64,000 nucleotides of DNA from an uncultured Alphaproteobacteria bacterium (GTDB taxonomy: Bacteria > Pseudomonadota > Alphaproteobacteria > RF32 > CAG-239): positions 110,412 to 174,411 of the forward strand of contig CAJTJB010000003.1 of assembly GCA_910576955.1 (NCBI GenBank). Direction: 5' to 3'. How positions within the stretch are numbered: position 1 is the first letter of the stretch; each line of letters opens with the position of its first letter. The notes under the pieces were generated by a model. The model was not told the origin of the DNA and ran no database searches. It worked only from the letters and a program-made list of their open reading frames with translations. A program made the position numbers and the translations under genes. Shown piece by piece: positions 34,638-44,372 of the stretch.

Positions 34638-35231
34638 TTACTTCCCATACCCAACAGCCTCTGTCATCACCACTTCTTTATCGCCCTCAAGCCCGAGCGC
34701 TGCTTTAATCTCCGCCCGGTCATAAAGCCCGCGCACCACACATTTCAAACCCTCGGACGCGCAGTAAAGGCTGGTATTTTGATACATCGAGCCGGCGTGC
34801 ATCTCGCCGTATTTCTTGTCTTTGGTCACAAACAGCAGGTGCACCGGCGCATCAAGCGCAAATTTTTGCTCTTTGCCGACAACTTCGCGCAAATCCTTAT
34901 CCGATTTCTGCACAAGTACATTGCCTTTCGCGTCATACACATAAACGCCCGTCGGCAGCAACACATACAGTTCCATATCCTGCTGGTTGCGCGCCGTCGG
35001 AATAACACGTTTGCCGTCATCAGAGCTGATGCCCCACGTTGCCCACAACAAATTAGACAAGTGCTGCCCCGAAAGCATTTTCGTATCAAACATCCGCCCC
35101 GAGCGTCTGGCGCTGATAGCCTCCATTAGCGGCATCCCGCCGCTTGTTTCCGGCACATTAAGCTTAATATCCGCCGCATTCGCCGCCGCCGCACTCATCA
35201 CCATCATAGCTCCCAAAATCAACTTTTTCAT
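34638..35231 (-). CDS. Exported nitroreductase-family protein (SagB/ThcOx-like)
   Basis: The product is 197 residues from the second of two adjacent ATGs (GGAGG five bases upstream). It begins with a signal peptide (KKLILGAMMVMSAAAANAA). The mature part shows the FMN-binding nitroreductase pattern: AISARRSGRMFD, LLWATWGIS, IPTARNQQDMELYV, then HAGSMYQNTSLYCASEGLK and AALGLEGDKEVVMTEAVGYG. The family reduces nitro or other organic substrates or oxidises peptides using FMN. Periplasmic versions exist, but the substrate here is unknown. Confidence 0.85.
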   Translation of the reverse strand: MKKLILGAMMVMSAAAANAADIKLNVPETSGGMPLMEAISARRSGRMFDTKMLSGQHLSNLLWATWGISSDDGKRVIPTARNQQDMELYVLLPTGVYVYDAKGNVLVQKSDKDLREVVGKEQKFALDAPVHLLFVTKDKKYGEMHAGSMYQNTSLYCASEGLKCVVRGLYDRAEIKAALGLEGDKEVVMTEAVGYGK

Positions 35232-35289
35232 CATAACCTCCTAAATAATGTTATTATCCCAAAATATAAGCCTTTAAATTAAAAAAAAC

Positions 35290-37605
35290 TTAATTTATAT
35301 GTAAAATCTTTTTGCCGGTGATGGAAACCGTTGCCACCCGCCCCAGATTATCCACGGCGCGAATGGCAGCTTTCCCGTTCGGCAAGTCTGTTTCAAGGCT
35401 GTCAAAGCGTCCGCTTTTGCCGACAAATACATCGTTGACAAACCAAAAAACTTCCGTTGCGTCAGCGTCTGTTTCCGCCTTGAGGGAAATTTTTGCGTTG
35501 GCGGTGTGAGAAATAAGCCTGCTGCCGTTAACCGGCGATTTAATCACCGGCGCCTTGCCCGAAACAATATCGCTGACAACCGCGCAGTTTTCCGCAAATT
35601 CGGGCGGGCGGTTGAGGCGGATTCCGGCTTGTTCATAAATTTTGTATATATCCGAATCCCAAAATTGATAAGCTTTCAGCTCGGTCAGAGGCGGCATATG
35701 GCGGCAGGCGCGTTTGCCCGTGGCTTTGTCAATCGGAATTTTGCGCGTAATGTGCCGATACGGCGTTTTCGTGATGTTGGGAATAAAATAAGTGCTGCTG
35801 GTAATCTCGCAGTCTTCGTCTGCCAATTCGCCGGTTGCAAGGCAAATGTCAACTTTAGTGAGCTCCGGCATATCCGCCGCGAAAACGGGGGCTTTAATCA
35901 GCCCCTCTGCAGCCATCTGCCGGATAAGGGTAAACATCAGCGGCGCCGCCATCTCCCGGCCCACCAGCGCATTGTTTGGCGTGTTGTCAAAATTGCCGAG
36001 CCACGCCACAAAAACATAATCTCCGGCAATTCCGGCGCTCCATGCATCGCGAAAACCGAAAGATGTTCCCGTCTTCCAGGCAACAAAATAGCCGTCGCGT
36101 TTGGCAAGATAGGGCAGGGCGTGCCTGTCAGTGGCCGGATTGTTTTTTAGCATCTCAACGGTCAAAAAAGCGCTTTCCGGCATAAGCAGCGACACAGCCG
36201 GACTCTCTGTTTCTTCCGTAAAATAGCGCAGCTGGCGAAATGCACCCAGATTGCCAAGCATGGCGTAAAGTTCCGCAAGATTTTGCATCGTCACCTCCGC
36301 CCCGCCGAGCGCCAGCGCCAGACCGTAATGCATTGCCGGCTTGAGTTTCGGAACGCCTGCTTTTTGCAGCAAATCGTAAAAAGAGTTGCCTTTCAGGGCT
36401 TGCAGCAGTTCAACAGCGGGAATATTGCGGCTCTGCACCAAAGCGTCCGTGGCGTTAATCAACCCGCTGAAGCCGTGGTCAAAATTCTCCGGCGTATACA
36501 GCCCGTAGTTTTCGGGAACATCGCGCAACAGCGAGAGCGGATGGATAATTCCTTGTTCTAATGCCAGCGCATAGATAAAGGGTTTTAAGACCGAGCCCGG
36601 CGAGCGCAGCGCCGTCAAGCCGTCCACTTGCCCAGAAATCTCCGCATCAAAAAAGTCCGCCGAACCGGCTTCGGCAATCACTTCCATCGTCTTACGGTTA
36701 ACAATGATTGCCGCAGCGTTCTTCACCCCGAGCGTGCGCTGCTTGTCAATATAGGTCTTGAGAGTTTGTTCAAGTTTTTGCTGCCAAATGCCGTCCAGCG
36801 TGGTGCGAATATTGCCGGTTGTCGTTAGTTTTTTGACGCGGCGGACGGTGTGCATTGCCGTTTTCGGCAGATGTTTTTCAAACAATACCGGCAGGTCAAA
36901 TGCCGCCGTTTCGCTTTCCCCGTAAGCCTCGCCCCATAGCGCCTTAAGCCGCTGAACAGCCGCTGCAATGTGTTGCTGCCCGCCTTTTTTGAGCGGATGC
37001 CGCTTTTCCGGATTTTGCGGAATAACCGCCAGTGCCGCCGCCTGCGGCAGATTAAGCCTGTCCGCCTCGGTGTTGAAATAAATGAGCGCCGCCGCGCCGA
37101 TACCCTCCACATTTCCGCCCATCGGGCACAGATTGTAATAGGCTTCAGCTATTTCCTCTTTGCTGTAATGACGTTCCAGCTGCAGCGCCCGCAGAATTTG
37201 TATGATTTTGCCGCTAAAAGAAGATGTGTCAAGCCGCCACCGCAGCCGCGCCACCTGCATCGTAAGGGTGGAAGCGCCTTGCCTGCGCCCGCCCGCCATC
37301 ATCGCCGCTGCCGCCCGCGCAAGGCTGATAACGTCCACGCCGAAGTGGCTGAAAAATCGTTTATCTTCATAGGTTAAAAGTGCTTTTTTCGTATATTCGT
37401 TAATCTTTTCATACGGCACAAACAGGCGGTATTTTTCATCTGAAGAAAGCGATAAATTGAGCAAATTGCCCTGCCGGTCAAACACCGCGCGTGAAAAAGC
37501 GTAGGGCTCGAGAAGAGCTGGTTTCGGGCAAAAGGCATAGGCGAAGAATAGCAAAAGCACCCCGCCCGCCGCAAACAGTCCCAATCTTTTTGTCCGCCAT
37601 CTCAT
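35290..37605 (-). CDS. pbpC: Penicillin-binding protein 1C
   Basis: The 771-residue bifunctional peptidoglycan synthase has an N-terminal membrane anchor (LGLFAAGGVLLLFFAYAF). The glycosyltransferase GT51 domain shows EDKRFFSHFGVD near residue 80 and GASTLTMQVARL. The transpeptidase domain has SPGSVLKPF (catalytic Ser-x-x-Lys), SRN in VQSRNIPAV and KTGTS. The last ~100 residues match the C-terminal domain of PBP1C proteins. Its start overlaps the stop of the alpha-2-macroglobulin gene (TGATG), the conserved arrangement of yfhM-pbpC in proteobacteria, where the two products are thought to cooperate in repair and defence of the cell wall. Confidence 0.95.
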   Translation of the reverse strand: MRWRTKRLGLFAAGGVLLLFFAYAFCPKPALLEPYAFSRAVFDRQGNLLNLSLSSDEKYRLFVPYEKINEYTKKALLTYEDKRFFSHFGVDVISLARAAAAMMAGGRRQGASTLTMQVARLRWRLDTSSFSGKIIQILRALQLERHYSKEEIAEAYYNLCPMGGNVEGIGAAALIYFNTEADRLNLPQAAALAVIPQNPEKRHPLKKGGQQHIAAAVQRLKALWGEAYGESETAAFDLPVLFEKHLPKTAMHTVRRVKKLTTTGNIRTTLDGIWQQKLEQTLKTYIDKQRTLGVKNAAAIIVNRKTMEVIAEAGSADFFDAEISGQVDGLTALRSPGSVLKPFIYALALEQGIIHPLSLLRDVPENYGLYTPENFDHGFSGLINATDALVQSRNIPAVELLQALKGNSFYDLLQKAGVPKLKPAMHYGLALALGGAEVTMQNLAELYAMLGNLGAFRQLRYFTEETESPAVSLLMPESAFLTVEMLKNNPATDRHALPYLAKRDGYFVAWKTGTSFGFRDAWSAGIAGDYVFVAWLGNFDNTPNNALVGREMAAPLMFTLIRQMAAEGLIKAPVFAADMPELTKVDICLATGELADEDCEITSSTYFIPNITKTPYRHITRKIPIDKATGKRACRHMPPLTELKAYQFWDSDIYKIYEQAGIRLNRPPEFAENCAVVSDIVSGKAPVIKSPVNGSRLISHTANAKISLKAETDADATEVFWFVNDVFVGKSGRFDSLETDLPNGKAAIRAVDNLGRVATVSITGKKILHIN

Positions 37606-40600
37606 CAGTGAATCTGTATCAATTCCGGCAGGTTATGGGCATAAATTTTCGGGTCATACATCGCAGACGCATATGCCGCAGGAAACATAAAACGCCCTTC
37701 TGCCGTTAGTTTGGCTGTATAGCTGATGGTCACCGTATCATTTTCTGCCATATCAAAATAAGCCAGCATCCGGTCTTCGCGAGCCTCGCTATGTGAAAGA
37801 TATCCTGTGCTGCTGATCGACCCGCGCACAATCTCGAACCCGCCTGCGAGCAAATCAACCACAGCCACATTGCTGATATATTTCTTGCTCGTATTTTTAA
37901 CCGTTATTTCCACCATAACCTCATTGCCGAGTTGCAAATAATTCGGGGAATGCAAATATGTGCCATCTGTATTTTTCAGCGTTTTTGCAATCTGCAGCCC
38001 GTTTGCGACGGCTTTATCGGGGAGAGTGCGGAGAAAACCCTCTTGCTCAATGGTATAGAAAAACGGTTTATCGGCAGAAAGTTTCAGTTCTTTAAGGTAC
38101 GGAGCGGTTTCCGCTACGCTGTAAAGCCCGTTTTGGGTTGCGCGTGCCCCGTCAAAGCGGATAGCATTCGCCCCGTTTTCCTGTCCGGCCTCGCTTAATG
38201 CCAAAATAGCAAATGCCGAAAAGACAGTGTTAAAATTCTGTTGTTCCAACGGTTGCAGCAGCTTTTCAATATCTTCAACGCTGTTTTTAACATTCTGTCC
38301 GGCAAAAACTTTATTGGCGATATATAAATAGCGGGCATTGTCAAGGTCAGAGGTACCGAATTGATAGAGTGCCATCAGCGGCAGAGCTTTTTTCGGGTTA
38401 TGCAAAAGCTGGTAGCCGGCGGCAATATACGCACCGTTAAGGGTAGATTTCCACTTGTCGCCGAAATCGCGCTCCAGCACGTCTTCAAGGTTTAAGAGAT
38501 AGTTTGTCGTCACCTCTCCGGCTTCGGTCAAAACATAAGCCGCATATGCCGCGAGCGTGTCGTTTTCGTCCGCCGGATTTTCCGCCGCCACGGTTTTGGC
38601 AAAACGGATTGCCCCGTCATACACGCCTTTGGGCACATTAAAGCCGTATTTTTTGGCTGCGGTTAAAAATTCCAGCGCATAAACCGACACAAACTTGTCG
38701 CTTTGCAAATCAGGTCCGCCCCACATTGCAAAGCTGCCGTCTGCCTTTTGCCGGTCAATAAGCTTGGCAAGCACGTCATCGTATGTGTCATAAACAAATT
38801 TGCTGTCCACATACGCCGCCGCGTCTGCAGCCGGCAGTTTAAACAGCAACACCATCGCCGGAAAGATTTTGCTGACAGACTGCTCGGTGCACGAGTGCGG
38901 ATATTTCCCGAGGTATTGCAGCAGTCCTTTGGTTAATATCAGCGGGGAGGTCGAGGCATAAACCTTTTGCGACCGCTGATAAGGGTAAAACTCTTTGACA
39001 AAGTTTTTCAGCGTAATCTGCCGGTTGGCTTTTCCCGCGGTAACCTCGGTAGTAAACGGCACGGCGGGGCGAACAGCCAGCTCGTGAGACATAACGGCGC
39101 GTTTTTCGGGGTCGCTGACCGCCTCTGCCGTAAAGGTAATTGTTTGCGCTCCGAGTGCGTCAGAACCCGCCGCAAAATTGAATGAAACAGAATCTTCTCC
39201 GTCTTCATCAATTTCAAGCACTGTGCTGCTGTCGCCCAAAAGATAAATCCCTTTCGTTGCCGAAACCGACAGGCGGACTTTATAGCCCTTGCCGCTTCCC
39301 TTAACCAGATTGCTGACCGCAGCGCCCACCTTGAAATCTTTATCATCAGGAGATACATAGAGCGGACCGGTCAGTGTCAGTGCAAAGTCGCCGCGCACAA
39401 ACACGCTTTTTTCCGCCGCGCCCGATTTTTCGGCGTTCATGCCTGCAGCCATAATTTTCATCTCGCCGTTAAATGTTTCCGGAACGGTATAGGTGAAAAA
39501 CTTCTCTTCGGGTCCAGCTTTAAGCACGCCGCTCCAAAATGCCGCGGGCTTGTTTTGTTTGCGGGCAAACGGGTTCAGCATTTTCAAAAGTTCCTTGTCT
39601 TCTTCAGCGTCTGCGCCGCCGCCCGGTGCCGCAAGCAGCAAAGCAAGTTTTGTATCCGGCAGCACCAAATCAAGAATTTGTTTGGTAACGACTTGCAGCG
39701 CCTTTTTCGGAATAAAAAACCGGATAGGGGAGGGGAGCTTATAGTCCGAAACCTGCAAAATTCCCGTATTCACGCCCCATAAAAAGATGTTTGCGTCTTC
39801 GGGCGTTTTATAGCCGATAGCCAGCTCTTCTCCGGGCTTGACACTTTCGGGAACGGAAAGCTCAATCGGCAGGTCAAACGCTTTCTTGTTAATGTCAAAC
39901 GGCGCAATGCCATAGCTTAACGGCTTGTCAAAAATCTCTTCGGCGGTAATGTCGCGGGCAATCGCCGCATTCAGATAAGCATTGCCGACAATTCCTTCGG
40001 GCAGGTCGATTTCCTGCACGCTGGCTTTGCTGTCGGTTTTAAACCATTTGTAAGCATAAACTTTGTCTTGCTCAATGCTCAACAGCCCCAGCCCTTTAAA
40101 GGGCGCGCGGATTTGAACCCTGATCGTGTCGCCGGCGGCATATTCCTTTTTATCAAGTGTCAGGGAAAGGTTTTGCTGTTTGTCTTCTTTAAAGTTTTCA
40201 TTAGCCGCACCGGCAACGCTGTATTTCAGGTTCAGGATTTCTTTGCCGCTCTTATCTGAAATTTCGAGCACAAAATCGCCGGCTGTTGCCGTATCAAGTT
40301 CAACATCGCTTCCCTCGGACCCGATTTTGCAAAAATCGGTCTTGATAAGTTTGTTTTTATAGGTAGTTGCGTAATGGTAAGTCCCGTTTTCGGCAAGCTC
40401 AAGCACGCGGCTTTCCTGCTTGGCAAAAATATGAAGTATTAAATCATCCGCAGCAATTTGTTTTAAATTGTTGTCAATCGCAATAACGTGAATTTTATGC
40501 GCGCTGTTTTGCGGCAGAAAAGAGAGGTCATTGTCTTCCGTATCGGTTTTATACCCGAGAAGATAGCTGTTTGGCGAGAAAAGCCCCGAAATAGTTTTTT

Positions 40601-43118
40601 CAACGCCTCTGCCTCCCTCAAGCTCCAATCCGGTCAAAACGGCAACAATGCGATAAGTACCGCGGTAGTGGAGGTTAATGTCAAAACTTGTCGAGCCGTT
40701 TTCATTGGTTTCCTGCATAGAAAGGTCTTCTTTATACGACCGGAGGTTAACCCCCTTTGATGCCGGATCATAAAACACATAGTCCTTATATTCATCAAAC
40801 TGAAAACGGGCGGGAAACACCGTGTAATAGCCTTTAATGCCATGTGCGGCAGCGGGCGTGCCGTAAAGGTTTGCCAAATCGGCTTTAATTGTGGCAACAT
40901 CAGCAGTGTTCCATCCTTTGCCGCTGGCAGGGTCAAACGCCAACTTGAGTTTCAGCGTGTCGGGCAGAAATTCCTCCGCATCAAAATCCACGCTGTCAAC
41001 AAATTCTTCATAGTTTCCGGTGTTTTTGTAAAGCGAGAGCGTATATCTCCCCAAAGGCGCGGTTGCGGGCAGGGTGTAAGACATCGTATCAAGTCCGCTG
41101 GCAGCGGAAACAAAGCTCTTTTGACTCACAACTTTCCAATCTGCCGTCCTGATTTTGGCAACCAACGGTATTCCCGCTGCCGGTTTCAGGTTTTCGAGCC
41201 GTGTCATAATGCCGAAATGCGCCGTTTCATTCGGGCGGTAAATGCCGCGGTCGGAAAATAAAAAGGCTTTCAGTTTATCTTGTTTGCTTTCGGTATATTC
41301 CCCGCCGACATCATAGCGCGAATAATCCAAAACCCGATCGTTTTTCCACACCGGAATAAAGCTCATATCGCCGTTAAGGGAGATTTTATAAGCCACGGCG
41401 CGTTTGTCGTTTTTAAGCTCCTCAAACGAGGGCAGTTCCGCCATTCCCTGATTATTTGTTTCCGCAGATAACACCGGCTGCCCGTTCACGCCGAGCACCT
41501 CGACTTTTGCGCCTGCCGCCGGTTCGCCGTCGGAGATATTCGCCACAAAAAGGGTATGGCTGCCGTCGGCATTGTCTTTAACAATCACTCCGAGATCTGT
41601 CGCCATAATCAGCCGCCTGTCTGCCGGCGTCACCGTGTTGTTGCCGTCTTTTCCCCGCAGCGTAATCAAAAATACGCCGGTTTTGCCCTTAAGGTAAGGG
41701 GTTAAATCCAGCGAGGAATAATTAAGCTTTCTCGGGTCTTGATTATTAATTGCCAGCTCTTTTTCATAAACAGTGGCAATATTGTCTTCATTAAAATAAT
41801 AGTTTTGAAAATACGGAGAGGCAAAATTTCCGCCGGTCTGCGTCACAAGATGGTTCAGGTCTTCTTCAAATATTTTTGCAATTTTGACCTGCAGGGCAGA
41901 AACGCCGCGGGAAGAAAAAGACACGCTTTTTTGCGTTTGCAGCGGAATAATAGCGCCGTCAAAGCGAATAGCCGCCTCTTGCGGATAATTTTCCGAGCGG
42001 ATGACCTGCTCTACCGAACCAAGCGAATATCCCTCTTTAGAGGTTACATCGCTGCTGACTATCACCCGCAGTGCAGCGTCCCTTTTGGGCAGGTGATAGC
42101 TGAAAAAGCGGCTGTTTACGCCCTCGGGAGCGGGCAGCTGTTCAGTTTCAAGCTTCACCCAGCGGGCATCTTTAGAGAAGTTTCCGCCCCATACGTTATT
42201 GCAGTTTTCTTGGCAAGAGGCAAGGGAAACCCGTCCCTCCAAGCTTTCATTGTCAACCGCGGAAGAAAAATCTATCCGGATTACTTGCGAGGGTTCGTTG
42301 TCGTCGTTGCGGACAATGCTGCTTGTGATATTGTTGACTTTAAAATAAGTGCTGACAGAGGGAATGGTCACTTTGGCTTCAGCGTCTTTTCGGACATCGG
42401 CATTGGCAATCGGCGTGTTGTCATAGATATTTCTGACACCACTGACAGTAACCGTCGCAAAATCGTCAACCTTGCCCAGTTGCACCGGATCAGAGATAAT
42501 ATGCAGCATCCGCCCGTTATCTTTAAGCGTATATGTAAAATCGTAGCTGTTGCCGCCGGCGGTTGTAATCTTCACGCCTTTTTTTATACTGTCTTCCCTG
42601 ATAGGATAGGAAAACTCAAACGATGCCGTAACGGATTTTTTGCGAATATCCAGCGGGTTTTCATAAAAATCTTGCGCCCTGCGGTGTGCCAAAAATTTGG
42701 GGACGCGAAAATCAAATGTCCGTTCTTTCAGTTTTATCCCCGCGGCAAAAATCTCTTCGGGCAGCGTTACCTTATATTTTTGTCCCGGAATCCAGTGTTT
42801 CTGTATGCGGAAAGTCAAAAGGTCACCGGCAGAAAAATGCCAAATTCCGTCGGCATGGGGCTTAATGTCTATACCGCTCAAAGAAAGGCGCTGCAAAGCC
42901 TCGGGCGCCGCCACGTTAGTATCAAAAAAGACATCCAGATAATTTCCGAGCGGCTTGCCGCCATAAGCTCTGGGCGGAGAAACCATGCTGATTTGGGCTT
43001 CCGTTATTTTGGTCGCCTGAAACAGCCAGTTGCTGAAATAGGTTTTATAAGCCCATATTCCGCCGCCGATAATAACGGCTGCCGCGGCAATCACTGCCGC
43101 CAGAGTTGATTTTTTCAT
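37605..43118 (-). CDS. Bacterial alpha-2-macroglobulin (YfhM-like)
   Basis: The 1837-residue periplasmic protein is anchored by an N-terminal membrane helix (LAAVIAAAAVIIGGGIWAY) rather than a lipobox. It has the MG-domain series (for example LKAFLFSDRGIYRPNETAHF and LDKKEYAAGDTIRVQI) and a bait-like middle region. The thioester sequence is CTEQ near residue 1410 (SCTEQSVSKIF, around 38880-38892), which keeps the CxEQ pattern needed to form the reactive thioester. Bacterial A2Ms trap attacking proteases. The gene is cotranscribed and coupled with pbpC. Confidence 0.95.
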   Translation of the reverse strand: MKKSTLAAVIAAAAVIIGGGIWAYKTYFSNWLFQATKITEAQISMVSPPRAYGGKPLGNYLDVFFDTNVAAPEALQRLSLSGIDIKPHADGIWHFSAGDLLTFRIQKHWIPGQKYKVTLPEEIFAAGIKLKERTFDFRVPKFLAHRRAQDFYENPLDIRKKSVTASFEFSYPIREDSIKKGVKITTAGGNSYDFTYTLKDNGRMLHIISDPVQLGKVDDFATVTVSGVRNIYDNTPIANADVRKDAEAKVTIPSVSTYFKVNNITSSIVRNDDNEPSQVIRIDFSSAVDNESLEGRVSLASCQENCNNVWGGNFSKDARWVKLETEQLPAPEGVNSRFFSYHLPKRDAALRVIVSSDVTSKEGYSLGSVEQVIRSENYPQEAAIRFDGAIIPLQTQKSVSFSSRGVSALQVKIAKIFEEDLNHLVTQTGGNFASPYFQNYYFNEDNIATVYEKELAINNQDPRKLNYSSLDLTPYLKGKTGVFLITLRGKDGNNTVTPADRRLIMATDLGVIVKDNADGSHTLFVANISDGEPAAGAKVEVLGVNGQPVLSAETNNQGMAELPSFEELKNDKRAVAYKISLNGDMSFIPVWKNDRVLDYSRYDVGGEYTESKQDKLKAFLFSDRGIYRPNETAHFGIMTRLENLKPAAGIPLVAKIRTADWKVVSQKSFVSAASGLDTMSYTLPATAPLGRYTLSLYKNTGNYEEFVDSVDFDAEEFLPDTLKLKLAFDPASGKGWNTADVATIKADLANLYGTPAAAHGIKGYYTVFPARFQFDEYKDYVFYDPASKGVNLRSYKEDLSMQETNENGSTSFDINLHYRGTYRIVAVLTGLELEGGRGVEKTISGLFSPNSYLLGYKTDTEDNDLSFLPQNSAHKIHVIAIDNNLKQIAADDLILHIFAKQESRVLELAENGTYHYATTYKNKLIKTDFCKIGSEGSDVELDTATAGDFVLEISDKSGKEILNLKYSVAGAANENFKEDKQQNLSLTLDKKEYAAGDTIRVQIRAPFKGLGLLSIEQDKVYAYKWFKTDSKASVQEIDLPEGIVGNAYLNAAIARDITAEEIFDKPLSYGIAPFDINKKAFDLPIELSVPESVKPGEELAIGYKTPEDANIFLWGVNTGILQVSDYKLPSPIRFFIPKKALQVVTKQILDLVLPDTKLALLLAAPGGGADAEEDKELLKMLNPFARKQNKPAAFWSGVLKAGPEEKFFTYTVPETFNGEMKIMAAGMNAEKSGAAEKSVFVRGDFALTLTGPLYVSPDDKDFKVGAAVSNLVKGSGKGYKVRLSVSATKGIYLLGDSSTVLEIDEDGEDSVSFNFAAGSDALGAQTITFTAEAVSDPEKRAVMSHELAVRPAVPFTTEVTAGKANRQITLKNFVKEFYPYQRSQKVYASTSPLILTKGLLQYLGKYPHSCTEQSVSKIFPAMVLLFKLPAADAAAYVDSKFVYDTYDDVLAKLIDRQKADGSFAMWGGPDLQSDKFVSVYALEFLTAAKKYGFNVPKGVYDGAIRFAKTVAAENPADENDTLAAYAAYVLTEAGEVTTNYLLNLEDVLERDFGDKWKSTLNGAYIAAGYQLLHNPKKALPLMALYQFGTSDLDNARYLYIANKVFAGQNVKNSVEDIEKLLQPLEQQNFNTVFSAFAILALSEAGQENGANAIRFDGARATQNGLYSVAETAPYLKELKLSADKPFFYTIEQEGFLRTLPDKAVANGLQIAKTLKNTDGTYLHSPNYLQLGNEVMVEITVKNTSKKYISNVAVVDLLAGGFEIVRGSISSTGYLSHSEAREDRMLAYFDMAENDTVTISYTAKLTAEGRFMFPAAYASAMYDPKIYAHNLPELIQIH

Positions 43119-43239
43119 TTATGCCCCCATATCCGCAAAATTAAGATTCTTTTAAACAGAGTGCATTTTTTTGCTCTAACAGTCAATTTTATATCCATAC
43201 TGTAAACAATTTTTTATTGCAAAACTTTTGAGATAGCAG

Positions 43240-43271
43240 TTGACAAAGCATAAAAAATCAGGCACTATATC
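43240..43271 (+). promoter_or_regulatory. Promoter for the SDR-like gene
   Basis: TTGACA at 43240-43245 is followed by CACTATATC; CACTAT at 43263-43268 gives 17-bp spacing. AAGGAGGGG precedes the ATG at 43306. Confidence 0.5.
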
Positions 43272-43305
43272 AACATTGTTTAATTCCTTAAAAAAGGAGG
43301 GGAAT

Positions 43306-44010
43306 ATGGCAGAAGTCAAGGTATGTTTGGTAACGGGCGCGGCAAGCTTAATCGGGCAGCATATCGTTGCCGAGCTGGTGGCTGCCAAACACAAGGTTAT
43401 CGCGCTGGGCGACCCGAATGATACCTTTATGCCGGATGTCTTAACCAAACGGCGGATAAAAATCAACACCGCCCTGCCGGTCACGGCTGCCTCTTTTAAG
43501 AAACACGATGTCCAGTTTTGTTTCGGAGATGTCGGTGATATTTCGTTTCTCGCCTCGGTTTTTTCGGGCGCGGTGCAAAATGAAATCAAGCTCGAATATG
43601 TGTTTCACCTTGCCGCGAATAAAGCGATTCAAAAGAGCGCGCCAGCCGCATATCACCCCGAGTTTATCGCCACGGCAAACGTTTTGGAAGTCGTGCGCGC
43701 CTATTGGCAGGAGCATAAAGAAACGTTTAAGGGCTTTTTCTACGCTGCGGAAAACAATGCCAAATCCGACAAAGTCGAGGCTATGTTGAAGAAGCTGCAC
43801 GAAAAAGACGGCTTTCCGGCAGAGGTTTTCAAAGACGAGAATGTTCCGGTGGGGGCAGGGTATAAGGGGCGCACGTCGCTTGCCTCGCTTTACCGCGTTT
43901 TAACACCGTTTGCCGTTTCAAACAAATGGGAAAGCGCCGACACGGAAGATTGCTATATCAGCCGCATCACCCGCGCCGTCACCCGCTTGATAGAAACATC
44001 TGAAAACTAG
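43306..44010 (+). CDS. NAD(P)-binding SDR-like protein, shortened
   Basis: The product is 234 residues from the ATG at 43306, which has a perfect AGGAGG-type site; the longer upstream frame is not used. VCLVTGAASLIGQHI is the Rossmann TGxxxxxG motif of extended short-chain dehydrogenases/epimerases, and YVFHLAANKAIQKSAP matches the strand-4 HLAA segment. The usual YxxxK catalytic pair is not seen, and the protein is about 80 residues shorter than typical epimerases. It may have lost catalysis and bind a nucleotide or sugar-nucleotide only. Confidence 0.65.
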   Translation: MAEVKVCLVTGAASLIGQHIVAELVAAKHKVIALGDPNDTFMPDVLTKRRIKINTALPVTAASFKKHDVQFCFGDVGDISFLASVFSGAVQNEIKLEYVFHLAANKAIQKSAPAAYHPEFIATANVLEVVRAYWQEHKETFKGFFYAAENNAKSDKVEAMLKKLHEKDGFPAEVFKDENVPVGAGYKGRTSLASLYRVLTPFAVSNKWESADTEDCYISRITRAVTRLIETSEN

Positions 44011-44290
44011 CTTCATATTTTTAGCACTATCTCTCATTTATCTCCGCCTCTCTCTCTTTAAGCCTCCTCCCCCTTTGGCGGGGCTCGCAGGATAAAACAA
44101 TACAGTGTATTGTTTTTGCCGAGAGCTATAGCAGCTGTTAGTTTGCGAACGCCGGAAACGTCGTGTTAGCAAACGTTACAGCTGGCTTGACCGTAGCGCA
44201 GTTGGCAAGCCGCAGGCGAGCCCTACGAAGCAAGTGAGGTAAGGGAGAGGGTGATACAATTAAGCTATTTAAACCACCGCTTGACTCCAA
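44011..44290. repeat. Intergenic repeat region holding a composite structured repeat
   Basis: A G-rich hairpin repeat (CTCCTCCCCCTTTGGCGGGG at 44063-44083) is interrupted by the structured module and resumes at 44235 (TGAGGTAAGGGAGAGGG). Nothing else is seen before the promoter at 44298. Confidence 0.75.
44083..44234 (+). repeat. Structured repeat module, full copy 1
   Basis: Stems visible: CTCG/CGAG enclosing the perfect palindrome AAAACAATAC/GTATTGTTTT (44094-44103 with 44107-44116); CAGCTGT/ACAGCTG (44132-44138 with 44178-44184); GTTTGC/GCAAAC (44141-44146 with 44169-44174); and GCC-GCA-GGC within GGCAAGCC...GGCGAGCC. The other full copy (46797-46951) has different bases but the same pairings. 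Confidence 0.8.
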
Positions 44291-44297
44291 AAATATC

Positions 44298-44326
44298 TTG
44301 ACAAAAATTTCCGTCCATAATATACT
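44298..44326 (+). promoter_or_regulatory. Strong promoter for the gene at 44373
   Basis: TTGACA at 44298-44303 and TATACT at 44321-44326 are spaced exactly 17 bp apart. The ~40-nt leader ends ATCATATCATT and lacks a Shine-Dalgarno sequence. Confidence 0.7.
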
Positions 44327-44372
44327 GATAGCCTAAAATCAATATTTATGTCTCACTAAAAATCATATCATT

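Noticed and set aside
41739..43109. 456-residue plus-strand open frame
   Set aside because: It lies entirely antisense to the well-supported alpha-2-macroglobulin gene and its product has basic, unstructured composition with no recognisable motif.
44190..44234. tRNA-like element (GTAGCGCAGTTGG resembles a tRNA D-arm)
   Set aside because: No acceptor stem, anticodon arm or T-arm can be formed around it; the similarity is limited to about 13 bases.
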